Positions 1 through 8,043 of a stretch of 64,000 nucleotides of DNA are shown piece after piece. The position numbers and the translations under genes were made by a program. The stretch comes from Asticcacaulis aquaticus. Lineage in GTDB: Bacteria; Pseudomonadota; Alphaproteobacteria; Caulobacterales; Caulobacteraceae. The stretch lies in the NCBI RefSeq assembly GCF_028550415.1, contig NZ_JAQQKX010000001.1:62001-126000 (forward strand), written 5' to 3'. The notes beneath the pieces were generated by a model, which saw only the letters and a program-made list of their open reading frames with translations, ran no database searches and was not told the origin of the DNA. The first letter of the stretch is position 1. Every line of letters begins with the position of its first letter.

Positions 1-2
1 CA

Positions 3-50
3 GAGCGATATGTCGAAAAGTGTAAGCGGTTTTCGACGACAATATCGCGA
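3..50 (+). repeat. Palindromic intergenic element, copy 1
   Basis: Nested inverted repeat: outer arms GCGATAT (5-11) and ATATCGC (42-48), inner arms TCGAAAA and TTTTCGA, around a core GTGTAAGCGG. A second copy lies in reverse orientation at 5468-5515. There the inner arms read GCCAAAAA/TTTTTGGC, so the stems differ but stay paired. It resembles the short palindromic elements common between genes in alphaproteobacteria (recalled knowledge, not searched). Confidence 0.75.
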
Positions 51-63
51 CAAAACAAAAATT

Positions 64-104
64 TAGAGCGGAATGACGATTCTATTTAATGTCATTCTGC
101 TCTA
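64..104 (+). repeat. Imperfect hairpin upstream of mrcA
   Basis: Inverted repeat with arms AGAGCGGAATGAC and GTCATTCTGCTCT around a 13-nt loop. It sits about 17 nt before the mrcA start codon, so it would lie in the leader or promoter. No T-run follows, so it is not a normal terminator. It may be another intergenic palindrome family or a regulatory hairpin. Confidence 0.5.
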
Positions 105-120
105 GTGACGGAGGTGTTGG

Positions 121-2550
121 GTGAAGTCCACGGAGCGTTGGTTTGCTATGGCGGGCGTGGTCATGATGACCGCCGTGGCGATCGCGGGCTTTGCCATCGC
201 CATCTATGCCGCGTGGCTGTTCCACGACCTGCCCGACGGCAATGAGATCGTGGACTATCGTCCGCCGACCTCGACCCGGGTCTTCGCGTGGGATGGCACC
301 CTGATCGGCGAATTCGCCAAGGAACGCCGCGTCTTCATCCCCTATAACCGCATCCCCGACCGTCTGGGCAAGGCCTTCCTCGCCGCCGAAGATCGCAACT
401 TCTTCAACCATTCCGGCGTCGATGTCGGCGGCCTGTCGCGGGCCATGATGAAGAACGTCGTCAATTTCGTGCAGGGTCGCCGCCTCGAAGGCGGTTCGAC
501 CATTACGCAACAGGTGGCGAAAAACGTCCTGCTGACCAATGAGCGGACCCTGGGGCGCAAGCTCAAGGAATTCATTCTGGCCCGGCGGCTGGAAACCTCG
601 CTGAGTAAGGAACAGATTCTCGAACTGTATCTGAACGATATCTATCTTGGCTATCGTTCGAACGGCATCGGCACGGCGGCCTATAACTATTTCGGCAAGT
701 CGGTCGATCAGCTGACCCTCGCTGAAATGGCCTATCTGGCGGCCCTGCCCAAGGGCCCGAACCAGTACCATCCGACCCGTTACAAGGAACGCGCCATCGA
801 GCGCCGGAACTGGATTCTGGGTGAAATGGCCAAGGTCGGCTGGGTCACCCCCGCCGAGGCCGAGGCCGCCATGAAGGAAGACCTTGTCGTGCAGGCCGCG
901 CCGCAGCGCGCCAAGTACCGCGACGCCGACTTCTTCGTGGCCGAGGTCGAAAGCCGCGCCAAGAACCTGTTCGGCGACGACATCTATTCGTCCGGCTATT
1001 ATCTCAAGACGACGCTGGACCCCAAGCTGCAGACCGCCGCGCGCATCGCCCTGATGGACGGGCTTGAACTTTACGACCGCCGTCACGGCTGGCGCGGGGC
1101 GTGGGGCAATATCCCCCTGACCGAAGGCTGGCAGGATGACGCCGTGCAGGCGGAAAATCACCTGCCCGAACGCAAGCGCGCGCCGTTCGAGCGCCCCGAC
1201 TGGCAGATCGCCATCGTCGAGCGCGCCTCGGGTGCCATTCGTCTGGCCGAAAGCACGACCAATGAAAACCGTGGTCAGATTCGCGGCGCCGATGTCGCCT
1301 GGACGGCGGGCAATCTGAAAGCCGGGGATCTGGTCTATGTGTCGCGCGACGCGACCGGAACTTACCACCTGCATCAGGTGCCGGCGGTCAATGGCGCGCT
1401 GGTGGCGGTCGATCCGTGGACCGGGCGCGTGGTGGCCATGGTCGGCGGCTATTCCTATTCGCTGTCGAAATTCAACCGCGCCACCCAGGCAAAGCGCCAG
1501 CCGGGCTCGGCGATCAAGCCGTTCATCTACGCCACGGCGCTGGAGGCCGATTTCACCCCGGCCTCGATCGTCATGGACAGCCCGATCACCTTCCGCGGCG
1601 CCAATGGCGAATCGTGGTCGCCGAAGAACTATTCGCGCACCTATTACGGGCCGCAGACCCTGCGCAAAGGGCTGGAGCTGTCGCGTAACGCCATGACCGT
1701 GCGTCTGGCGGACAAGGTTGGCATGAAGACGGTGGCCGCCAAGGTCGTGCAATACGGCGCGGTGGACAAGATGGAGCCCTATCTGTCCAACGCGCTCGGT
1801 TCGACCGAAACCACGCCCTATCAGCTGACCGCCGCCTATTCGGCCTTCGTCAATGGCGGCCGCCGCATCAAGCCGCACCTGATCGAGATGGTGCAGGACT
1901 ATCAGGGCAAGGTCATCTACCGCGCCGATCAGCGCAACTGCCCCAATGCCTGCAAGCGCGCCTTCGACGGCACCGAATCGCCGCGTCTGACGCCGGACGG
2001 TCAGCCGGTGATGGACCCGATCGTCGCCTATCAGATCAACTCTTATCTTCAGGGTGTCGTTCAGCGCGGTACGGCGGTCAAGGCGCAGGTTCTGGGCCGC
2101 CCTGTCGGCGGCAAGACCGGTACGACCAACGAATATCGCAGCGCCTGGTTCGTGGGCTTCACGCCCGATCTGGTGGTCGGTGTCTTCGTCGGCTACGACG
2201 ACAACCGTTCGCTGGGGGATTCCGAAACCGGTGGTTCGTCGGCCCTGCCGATCTTCGTCGATTTCATGATGAGCGCTAACAAGAACAAGCCGGTCAAGGA
2301 GTTCCGCAAGCCGAAGGACGCCGTCTTCGTCTCGATCCGCGGCCACGAAGAGGCCTTCCGTCCGGGCACCGAGCCCAAGCCGGTCGAGCGCGTCCCGGGC
2401 GAGGTCGACGGGCCCAAGCCCTATAATGAGGTGTGGCGCGACGGCCTGACCGGGCAACCGGCCGACGAAGTGCCCGTACAAAAGCAGCCGACGGAACAGC
2501 CGAAAAAGAAAAAGTACGTCGACGAGATCGAGGAAGAAGTTCTCTATTAA
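121..2550 (+). CDS. mrcA: Penicillin-binding protein 1A (bifunctional transglycosylase/transpeptidase)
   Basis: Class A PBP of 809 residues that polymerises and crosslinks peptidoglycan in the periplasm. One N-terminal membrane anchor spans about residues 9-33. The GT51 domain shows EDRNFFNHSG (catalytic Glu90) and EGGSTITQQ near 124-131. The transpeptidase domain carries SAIK (Ser463), SRN and KTGT (Lys665). An OB-like linker lies between the domains. The tail is Pro/Lys/Glu-rich and charged. The start is GTG with GGAGG just upstream. Length is normal for the family. The gene precedes prfB on the same strand, about 75 bp apart. The exact paralogue name among several class A PBPs is less certain than the family. 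Confidence 0.93.
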   Translation: MKSTERWFAMAGVVMMTAVAIAGFAIAIYAAWLFHDLPDGNEIVDYRPPTSTRVFAWDGTLIGEFAKERRVFIPYNRIPDRLGKAFLAAEDRNFFNHSGVDVGGLSRAMMKNVVNFVQGRRLEGGSTITQQVAKNVLLTNERTLGRKLKEFILARRLETSLSKEQILELYLNDIYLGYRSNGIGTAAYNYFGKSVDQLTLAEMAYLAALPKGPNQYHPTRYKERAIERRNWILGEMAKVGWVTPAEAEAAMKEDLVVQAAPQRAKYRDADFFVAEVESRAKNLFGDDIYSSGYYLKTTLDPKLQTAARIALMDGLELYDRRHGWRGAWGNIPLTEGWQDDAVQAENHLPERKRAPFERPDWQIAIVERASGAIRLAESTTNENRGQIRGADVAWTAGNLKAGDLVYVSRDATGTYHLHQVPAVNGALVAVDPWTGRVVAMVGGYSYSLSKFNRATQAKRQPGSAIKPFIYATALEADFTPASIVMDSPITFRGANGESWSPKNYSRTYYGPQTLRKGLELSRNAMTVRLADKVGMKTVAAKVVQYGAVDKMEPYLSNALGSTETTPYQLTAAYSAFVNGGRRIKPHLIEMVQDYQGKVIYRADQRNCPNACKRAFDGTESPRLTPDGQPVMDPIVAYQINSYLQGVVQRGTAVKAQVLGRPVGGKTGTTNEYRSAWFVGFTPDLVVGVFVGYDDNRSLGDSETGGSSALPIFVDFMMSANKNKPVKEFRKPKDAVFVSIRGHEEAFRPGTEPKPVERVPGEVDGPKPYNEVWRDGLTGQPADEVPVQKQPTEQPKKKKYVDEIEEEVLY

Positions 2551-2625
2551 TCCCGATTTTATTTGCCAAGCCTATGTGGCGGGTCTATCCCGCTCGGCTA
2601 CTGTTTTTACCGCAAGGACATGATT

Positions 2626-3748
2626 ATGCGACTGGATGTTGAGGCTTCGGCCCGAGACATCGAGCAATCCATCGGATTGCTCAGGAGGCGTCTTTGACTG
2701 GGATGTCGCGCTTAGACGTCTCGACGAACTGAACGCGCGGGTCGAGGACCCGACGCTGTGGGACAAGCCCGAAGAAGCGCAGGCCGTGATGCGCGAACGC
2801 ACCAAGCTGGCCAATGGCGTCGAGGCTGTCAATTCCCTGACTCGGGAACTGAAAGACGCGCTCGACTACGCCGAACTGGCCGACATGGAAGGCGACGAAG
2901 ACCTGCTCGAAGAGGCGAGGGCCCTGCTGAAAGGCCTCAAGGAGCGCGGGGCGCGCGCCGAGCTTGAAGCCCTGTTGTCCGGCGAAGCCGACGGCAACGA
3001 CGCCTATCTGGAAATCAATTCCGGCGCGGGCGGTACCGAGTCGTGCGACTGGGCCGGTATCCTGCTGCGCATGTATACGCGCTGGGCGACCCAGCACGGC
3101 ATGACGGTGTCGCTTGAGGAAGAAACGCCGGGCGAACAGGCGGGCATCAAGTCGGCGACCCTGACCATCAAGGGCCCGAACGCCTATGGCTGGCTGAAGA
3201 CCGAGGCCGGGGTTCACCGTCTGGTGCGCATCTCGCCGTTCGATTCCAGCGCTCGCCGCCATACCTCGTTCGCCTCGGTGTGGGTCTATCCGGTCGTCGA
3301 CGACACCATTGTCATCGAAATCAACCCCGCCGACGTGCGCACCGACACCTATCGTGCGTCGGGCGCGGGCGGTCAACACATCAACAAGACTGACTCGGCG
3401 GTGCGCCTGACGCACATCCCGACCGGTATTGCCGTGGCCTGTCAGGCCGGGCGGTCTCAGCACGCCAACCGCGACGAAGCCTGGAAGATGCTGCGCGCGC
3501 GTCTGTATGAGGTCGAACTGCAAAAACGCGAAGCCGCGCAACAGGCGCTCGAAGACCAAAAGACCGATATCGGCTGGGGGCATCAGATCCGCTCCTACGT
3601 CCTGCAACCCTATCAGATGGTCAAGGACCTGCGCACGGACGTGGAAACCTCGGACAGTCAGGGGGTTCTGGACGGCGATCTCGACCCGTTCATGGCGGCG
3701 TCCCTGGCCCAGCGGGTCGGCGCGACGCGCGACGCGGTGGAAGGTTAA
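2626..3748 (+). CDS. prfB: Peptide chain release factor 2, expressed by programmed +1 frameshift
   Basis: RF2 releases nascent chains at UGA and UAA codons. The zero frame opens at ATG 2626 (AAGGA seven bases upstream) and runs 23 codons to an in-frame TGA at 2695-2697. The sequence before it is AGGAGG-CGT-CTT-TGA-C: an internal SD-like AGGAGG (2683-2688) three bases from the slippery CTT. This is the classical autoregulatory RF2 signal. Skipping T2695 joins the frame that continues [13 protein letters not shown] and reaches the peptidyl-hydrolysis motif GAGGQHINK. The product after the shift is 373 residues, normal for RF2. A single-frame annotation would give a wrong N terminus. Confidence 0.95.
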
Positions 3749-3751
3749 AAG

Positions 3752-3783
3752 AAAAACCGGAGGTCATTAGCCTCCGGTTTTTC
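3752..3783 (+). terminator. Rho-independent terminator of prfB
   Basis: Stem ACCGGAGG / CCTCCGGT with a 7-nt loop, followed by five T residues, starting a few bases after the prfB stop. Confidence 0.85.
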
Positions 3784-3942
3784 ATAAGGCACTGCCCGTT
3801 CGGGCGGTGTCGGATTGACAATCCGGCGTTACCGGCGCATAGGCCGTTCGTCAAAGGCGTGAACGCTTACCGCCCGCCTTCGGCCCCCGAATATTGCCAT
3901 TTGACCGTCAATCTGTGGCGGTTTGAATAGAGGGGCCTGACC

Positions 3943-4482
3943 ATGAGTCTGTTTATAATCGATGTCGAAGCGGACGGACCTTGTCCGGGTCTGTTTTCGA
4001 TGATTTCGCTCGGCTGCGTCCGCTTGGACCGGGAATTGAAAACGGTGTTCAAGGCGCAATTTGCGCCCATATCCGAAAAATGGGTGCCGGGCGCTCTGGC
4101 GGTATCCCATATCTCACGCGAACAGCATCTCGCTTATCCCGCCCCCGAAAAGGGAATGCGGGTTTTCGGTCAGTTCCTCGAAACGACATCGGTGGGGCGT
4201 CCGATCTTCGTATCCGATAATCCGGCTTTCGACTGGCAGTGGGTAAATTACTATTTCCACGCCTTCTGCGGCGAAAACCCGTTCGGTCATTCGGCGCGAC
4301 GGATCGGCGATCTTTATGCCGGACTGGAAAAGGATTTTTCGGCGGCCTCACGCTGGAAAGCGTTGCGTAAGACGAAGCACACGCATGATCCGCTCGATGA
4401 CGCCATGGGCAATGCCGAAGCCTTGATCGCCATATCCGACAGATTTGGATTGAAGCTGCCGGGTCTTGCCCGTACCGGCTGA
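3943..4482 (+). CDS. DEDD-type 3'-5' exonuclease-like protein
   Basis: A 179-residue protein with the RNase H-fold exonuclease motifs of the DnaQ/RNase T group. Exo I is DVEADGP near residue 7. Exo II is SDNPAFDW in the middle. The C-terminal HDPLDDAMGNAEAL supplies the His and Asp of a DEDDh site. It probably acts as a stand-alone exonuclease on DNA or RNA ends; the substrate cannot be told from sequence. No POLIIIAc or helicase domain is attached. It has its own start after the prfB terminator and is convergent with the yihY-like gene, 3 bp away. Confidence 0.75.
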   Translation: MSLFIIDVEADGPCPGLFSMISLGCVRLDRELKTVFKAQFAPISEKWVPGALAVSHISREQHLAYPAPEKGMRVFGQFLETTSVGRPIFVSDNPAFDWQWVNYYFHAFCGENPFGHSARRIGDLYAGLEKDFSAASRWKALRKTKHTHDPLDDAMGNAEALIAISDRFGLKLPGLARTG

Positions 4483-4485
4483 GGG

Positions 4486-5406
4486 CTACATCTCCGGCTT
4501 TGCTTTGCGTTTGCGGCGCGGCATGATCTGCTTGCCGAAGTGGCGGCTATAGACCTGGGTGAACTCCGCGCCGAAGAAGAAAATCTGCGTCGAATAATAG
4601 ATCCACACCAGAACGACGATCAGTGAGCCCGCCGCGCCATAGGCCGAGGACAGGGCGCTTTGTCCCAGATAGAGCCCGATCAGCTGCTTGCCGATGGAAA
4701 ACAGGACGGCGGTGATCGCCGCGCCGACCCAGACATCGCGCCACGCAATATGCACGTCGGGCAGGATCTTGAACGTCATGGCGAACAGGAAGGTGACCAC
4801 GCCGAACGAAATGACGAAGTTGACGGCCCCCATGAAGAAGCCGGGCAGAAGGCTGGACATAAATGCGCTGAGCGCCGCCAGCGCCGCCGATATGACCAGC
4901 GAGACGAGCAGCAGGAAGCCAATGCCGACAACGAGCGCGAAGGACAGCAGGCGTTTCTTGACGAACCATTTCCAGTCGGCATTGACGTCGCTTTCGACAT
5001 TCCATACCGCGTTCATGGCGTCCTGAAGCTGGGCGAAGAAGCCGGTGGCCGACACGACTAGCGTGATAATCCCGATAAGGGTGGCAATGATGCCCTGCTG
5101 CGGATTGGCGGCCCCGGCGAGGATTGCCTGAATGCCCGCCGCGCCGACATCGCCGACCAGATTGCGCAGTTCGGCGAACAGATAGCCGTTGACGGCATCG
5201 CGCCCGAAGGCCAGTCCTGCGACCCCCGTCACGATCAGCAGCAGAGGCCCGATGGACAGGATGCTGTAGAAGGCGAGCGCCGCCCCCAGTCGCGGAGCCT
5301 TGTCGTCGTTCCACTCCTGAAACGCTTCCATCAGCATTTGCAGCAGCAGTTTTCCCGTCAAGGGCGGGCGAGGGCGCGTATCTGAGTCGGTGGTGGCTGT
5401 CGTCAT
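4486..5406 (-). CDS. YihY/BrkB family inner membrane protein
   Basis: A 306-residue integral membrane protein of the YihY/virulence factor BrkB family, long mislabelled as RNase BN. Family hallmarks are DDKAPRLGAALAFYSILSIGP near residues 34-54 and FFGAEFTQVYSRHFG near the C terminus. About six hydrophobic segments are visible, and the tail is strongly basic (PRRKRKAK). No catalytic motif is recognisable. Members are proposed transporters or envelope proteins, but the function is not settled. The gene lies downstream of bacA on the same strand, behind a strong bidirectional terminator. Confidence 0.85.
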   Translation of the reverse strand: MTTATTDSDTRPRPPLTGKLLLQMLMEAFQEWNDDKAPRLGAALAFYSILSIGPLLLIVTGVAGLAFGRDAVNGYLFAELRNLVGDVGAAGIQAILAGAANPQQGIIATLIGIITLVVSATGFFAQLQDAMNAVWNVESDVNADWKWFVKKRLLSFALVVGIGFLLLVSLVISAALAALSAFMSSLLPGFFMGAVNFVISFGVVTFLFAMTFKILPDVHIAWRDVWVGAAITAVLFSIGKQLIGLYLGQSALSSAYGAAGSLIVVLVWIYYSTQIFFFGAEFTQVYSRHFGKQIMPRRKRKAKPEM

Positions 5407-5422
5407 AATCGTAATGACCCAA

Positions 5423-5462
5423 CAAAAAGCCGGAAAAGGTCAATACCTTTCCCGGCTTTTTT
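5423..5462. terminator. Bidirectional terminator between bacA and the yihY-like gene
   Basis: Long stem AAAAGCCGG-AAAGGT / ACCTTT-CCGGCTTTT with loop CAAT and T-runs on both strands. Read on the minus strand it ends the bacA transcript. Confidence 0.75.
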
Positions 5463-5467
5463 CTTTG

Positions 5468-5515
5468 TCGCGATATTATAGCCAAAAACCGCTTACACTT
5501 TTTGGCATATCGCTC
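5468..5515 (-). repeat. Palindromic intergenic element, copy 2 (inverted)
   Basis: Reverse-orientation relative of the element at 3-50: outer arms GCGATAT/ATATCGC, inner arms GCCAAAAA/TTTTTGGC, and the same core GTGTAAGCGG when read on the minus strand. Similarity continues past the outer arm into GCGACAAA. It lies just after the bacA stop codon, before the terminator. Confidence 0.75.
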
Positions 5516-5540
5516 GCCTCAATCCGGCATCGCCCGTTTA

Positions 5541-6116
5541 TTACTTCAGATCAGAGAGGGCGTTCAGATCGTAGCTGTTCATGCCGGTGTCGCTGCTGCT
5601 GAAGCTGTGCGACGTATTGGCGACCGGCGCGACGACGGGGGCGATGACCGGCGCTTCGACGCGACGGGTTTGCAGGCAACGGCCCTGGAAATAGGCGCCG
5701 ACATCGATCGACAGCGCTTCGTGGCTGATATCGCCTTCGACATAGGCCGAGGACAAAAGCTTCACCGACTTGCCGCTGATGGCGCCCAGAACGCGGCCGC
5801 GAACCTCGACGGTTTCGGCCTCGACATCGCCTTCGATATTGCCGGCTTCACCGACGATCAGGTGGGCGACCTTGACATTGCCACGGACATTGCCGTCGAT
5901 CTGCAAATCGGCGGTGCCGGTGATGTTGCCATCGATATTGAGATGTGCGGCCAGCAGCGACGGTGCGCCACGCGCCGCCACCGGAACAGGCGCGACCGGA
6001 GCCACCGGCGCGCCAGGCTTTTTCATATTGACCGTCGACATGTCGAGCGGCGGCGGCACATTGGCCTTCGGCGGCTCAGGCGTATGACGAACGGGTTTGC
6101 TAGTTTTGTTGAACAT
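5541..6116 (-). CDS. bacA: Bactofilin (polymer-forming cytoskeletal protein)
   Basis: A 191-residue bactofilin (DUF583). A proline-rich N-terminal tail (about residues 10-50) leads into a right-handed beta-helix core from about 55 to 150, with short repeats such as DGNITGTADLQIDGNVRGNV. A low-complexity C terminus follows. In Caulobacterales, bactofilins form membrane-bound sheets that recruit peptidoglycan enzymes to the stalk site (established for the family). The gene start overlaps the 3' end of the upstream M23 peptidase gene by 17 bp. Translational coupling and a shared role in local wall remodelling are therefore likely. bacA is the family name; paralogue identity is not proved. Confidence 0.9.
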   Translation of the reverse strand: MFNKTSKPVRHTPEPPKANVPPPLDMSTVNMKKPGAPVAPVAPVPVAARGAPSLLAAHLNIDGNITGTADLQIDGNVRGNVKVAHLIVGEAGNIEGDVEAETVEVRGRVLGAISGKSVKLLSSAYVEGDISHEALSIDVGAYFQGRCLQTRRVEAPVIAPVVAPVANTSHSFSSSDTGMNSYDLNALSDLK

Positions 6117-7242
6117 AGTCTCCAGCCTTTACGAAGCGCGCGGGATTTTGAGGACGACCGTTGATCCACACCTCGTAATGAAGGTGAACCCCCGTAGAGC
6201 GACCCGTAGAGCCCATGGCACCGACCCGCTGACCGACACCGACGCGCTGGCCGGGCTTCACCGAGAAGGACTGCATATGGGCGTAACGGGTCTTGAAACC
6301 GTTACCGTGATCTATTTCGACACAGTTCCCGTACCCATTTCGAACACCGGCGAACGCAACAATGCCGGGGGCCGTGGCATGGATAGGGGTCAGGAACGGA
6401 CCTGCAAAATCAAGGCCAAAGTGGTTCTTGGGGCGGCGGGTAAACGGATCGAAGCGCACGCCGAAGCCGGACGTCATGCGCGTGTCGTAGGTGGGGCGGG
6501 CGAAGGGCATCCCCTTGACCGAGCGTTCCAGGCCGCGCATGTCCGACAGGTTCAGCGCCGCATTGCGGATGCGTTCGGCAAAGCCCTGATCGACATTGAG
6601 AAACGCCGCCAGTTCCTTGGAATCCTTGGACTCCAGCAGCGGACCGCCGGTGCCGCCGCCCGCATAGGCGCCGGGGTTGAGCCCGGCCAGACGGAAGGCC
6701 AGACGCAGACGCTCGGCGCGCGACTTGGCGAAGGTTTCGGCCTTGGAGACCATGCGCTCCTGCTCGGCGCGCACGGCATAGACGCGTTCGACCGGCGGCA
6801 GGGTTTCGTCGATGCGGCCCGGTGCCAGCGCCGTAGCTGCGCCCGGAACGCCTTTGAAATCTTTCAGAATTTGCACCAGGGCGCCGTGGCGTTTCTCCAC
6901 CGTTTGCGCCAGTTGTTCCAGCGAGCCGGACGAAGCCTCGTTCTGCTGCATCAGGACGTCGAGACGCGCCTGACGGTCGGCGACCCAGCGCTCGGACTGG
7001 GCCTTCATCATCATGATCTGCTTGTCGGGGCCGTTGCCGCTGGAAATGGCCATGAAGATGACCGCGCCGGTGCTCATGGCCAGCCAGGTCAGGCCGACGG
7101 TGGCCAGTACGGCCAGACCGAACTGCTTGCCCGTGCTGAGAATATAGCCTTGTGTTTCGCCGCCGGAACGAATGAACAGGTGGCGCTCCGGAAACGTTTG
7201 TTCCAGTGCATCCCGAACGCGTTGAAAGCTTTTCTTACGCAT
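6100..7242 (-). CDS. M23 family peptidoglycan metallopeptidase, membrane-anchored
   Basis: A 380-residue protein with a short basic cytoplasmic head, one membrane span near residues 38-60, a predicted coiled coil (about 75-200), and a C-terminal M23/LytM domain. The zinc ligands are visible as HFGLD and HLH in HLHYEVW, so the domain should be catalytically competent. The expected role is DD-endopeptidase cleavage of crosslinks. The ATG at 7242 has AGGG at suitable spacing; a GTG one codon earlier is possible. The 17-bp overlap with bacA mirrors the bactofilin-M23 pairing seen in other stalked or helical bacteria. Confidence 0.88.
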   Translation of the reverse strand: MRKKSFQRVRDALEQTFPERHLFIRSGGETQGYILSTGKQFGLAVLATVGLTWLAMSTGAVIFMAISSGNGPDKQIMMMKAQSERWVADRQARLDVLMQQNEASSGSLEQLAQTVEKRHGALVQILKDFKGVPGAATALAPGRIDETLPPVERVYAVRAEQERMVSKAETFAKSRAERLRLAFRLAGLNPGAYAGGGTGGPLLESKDSKELAAFLNVDQGFAERIRNAALNLSDMRGLERSVKGMPFARPTYDTRMTSGFGVRFDPFTRRPKNHFGLDFAGPFLTPIHATAPGIVAFAGVRNGYGNCVEIDHGNGFKTRYAHMQSFSVKPGQRVGVGQRVGAMGSTGRSTGVHLHYEVWINGRPQNPARFVKAGDYVQQN

Positions 7243-7467
7243 CACACACCCTACCCCAAGGAGTTTCTTAATTATGACTTAACCAAAACGGATTTGGCAA
7301 GCGCTAATCGATTCGCCGGTGCGTGCAGCGCAGCGAAAATAAGGGCGGTCATAAAAAACAACAGGTTGAGCATCATTTCCATCGTCCGACCGTCCCATTT
7401 TGAGTGATATGGGCGCTGCATTTCAAGAACGATGCCGCGTAACGCGGTTATGGTTATATTGGCTAAG

Positions 7468-7962
7468 TCAAGTATTTTGTATCAGGCGTAGAGTATCGAG
7501 CACCGCCTGCACGTGGCCCTTGAGGCGCACCTTGCGCCATTCGGCCCGCACCTGTCCCTGCGGATCGATGAGGAAGGTCGAACGATCGGTGCCCATATAG
7601 GCCCGCCCGTACAGGCTTTTTTCGCCCCACGACCCAAAGGCGGCGATAGTGGTGGTGCTTTCATCCGACAGCAGCGGCATGGTCAGGCTGTGCTTGGCGC
7701 GGAACCGGGCATGGCTTTTCAGATCGTCCTTGGACAGGCCGATGACGGTGGCCCCAAGCGCCGCGAAATCGGGTGCGGCGGCGGTAAAGTCGAGCGCTTC
7801 CTGCGTGCAGGTCGGCGTATTGTCGGTGGGGTAGAGGAACAGCACGACCCATTTGCCGGCTAAGTCCTTGAGGCTCAACGACTTGCCTTCATCCGACGGC
7901 AGGGCGAAGTCCGGTGCCGGATAGGGCTTGAATTCGGTCGCCGGGGTCGTTTTTTTTGCCAT
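7468..7962 (-). CDS. bcp: Peroxiredoxin of the Bcp/PrxQ type with a single cysteine
   Basis: A 164-residue thiol peroxidase that reduces H2O2 and organic peroxides. The peroxidatic site is TPTCTQEALDF (Cys52). The usual PrxQ resolving cysteine five residues later is absent, and no other cysteine exists in the chain. The enzyme must therefore be regenerated by an external thiol (1-Cys mechanism, inference). ATG 7962 has GAAGG eight bases upstream and is preferred over an in-frame start 42 bp earlier. It is divergent from the large AsmA-like gene, 81 bp apart. Confidence 0.88.
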   Translation of the reverse strand: MAKKTTPATEFKPYPAPDFALPSDEGKSLSLKDLAGKWVVLFLYPTDNTPTCTQEALDFTAAAPDFAALGATVIGLSKDDLKSHARFRAKHSLTMPLLSDESTTTIAAFGSWGEKSLYGRAYMGTDRSTFLIDPQGQVRAEWRKVRLKGHVQAVLDTLRLIQNT

Positions 7963-8043
7963 GACAATGCCTTCGGTTAAGCTTATGGGAAGAGAAGATA
8001 CCAAAATATCGTCCGACAGTATGGCCGTCTCATTCCGGGTTTC

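Noticed and set aside
82-2481. 799-codon open frame antisense to mrcA
   Set aside because: GC-rich third positions leave long antisense frames open. The translation is His/Gly/Arg-rich without any family motif, while the plus strand has all PBP1A motifs.
2695-2697. In-frame stop early in prfB as evidence of a pseudogene
   Set aside because: It is the conserved recoding TGA with SD-like sequence and slippery CTT; the downstream frame is intact.
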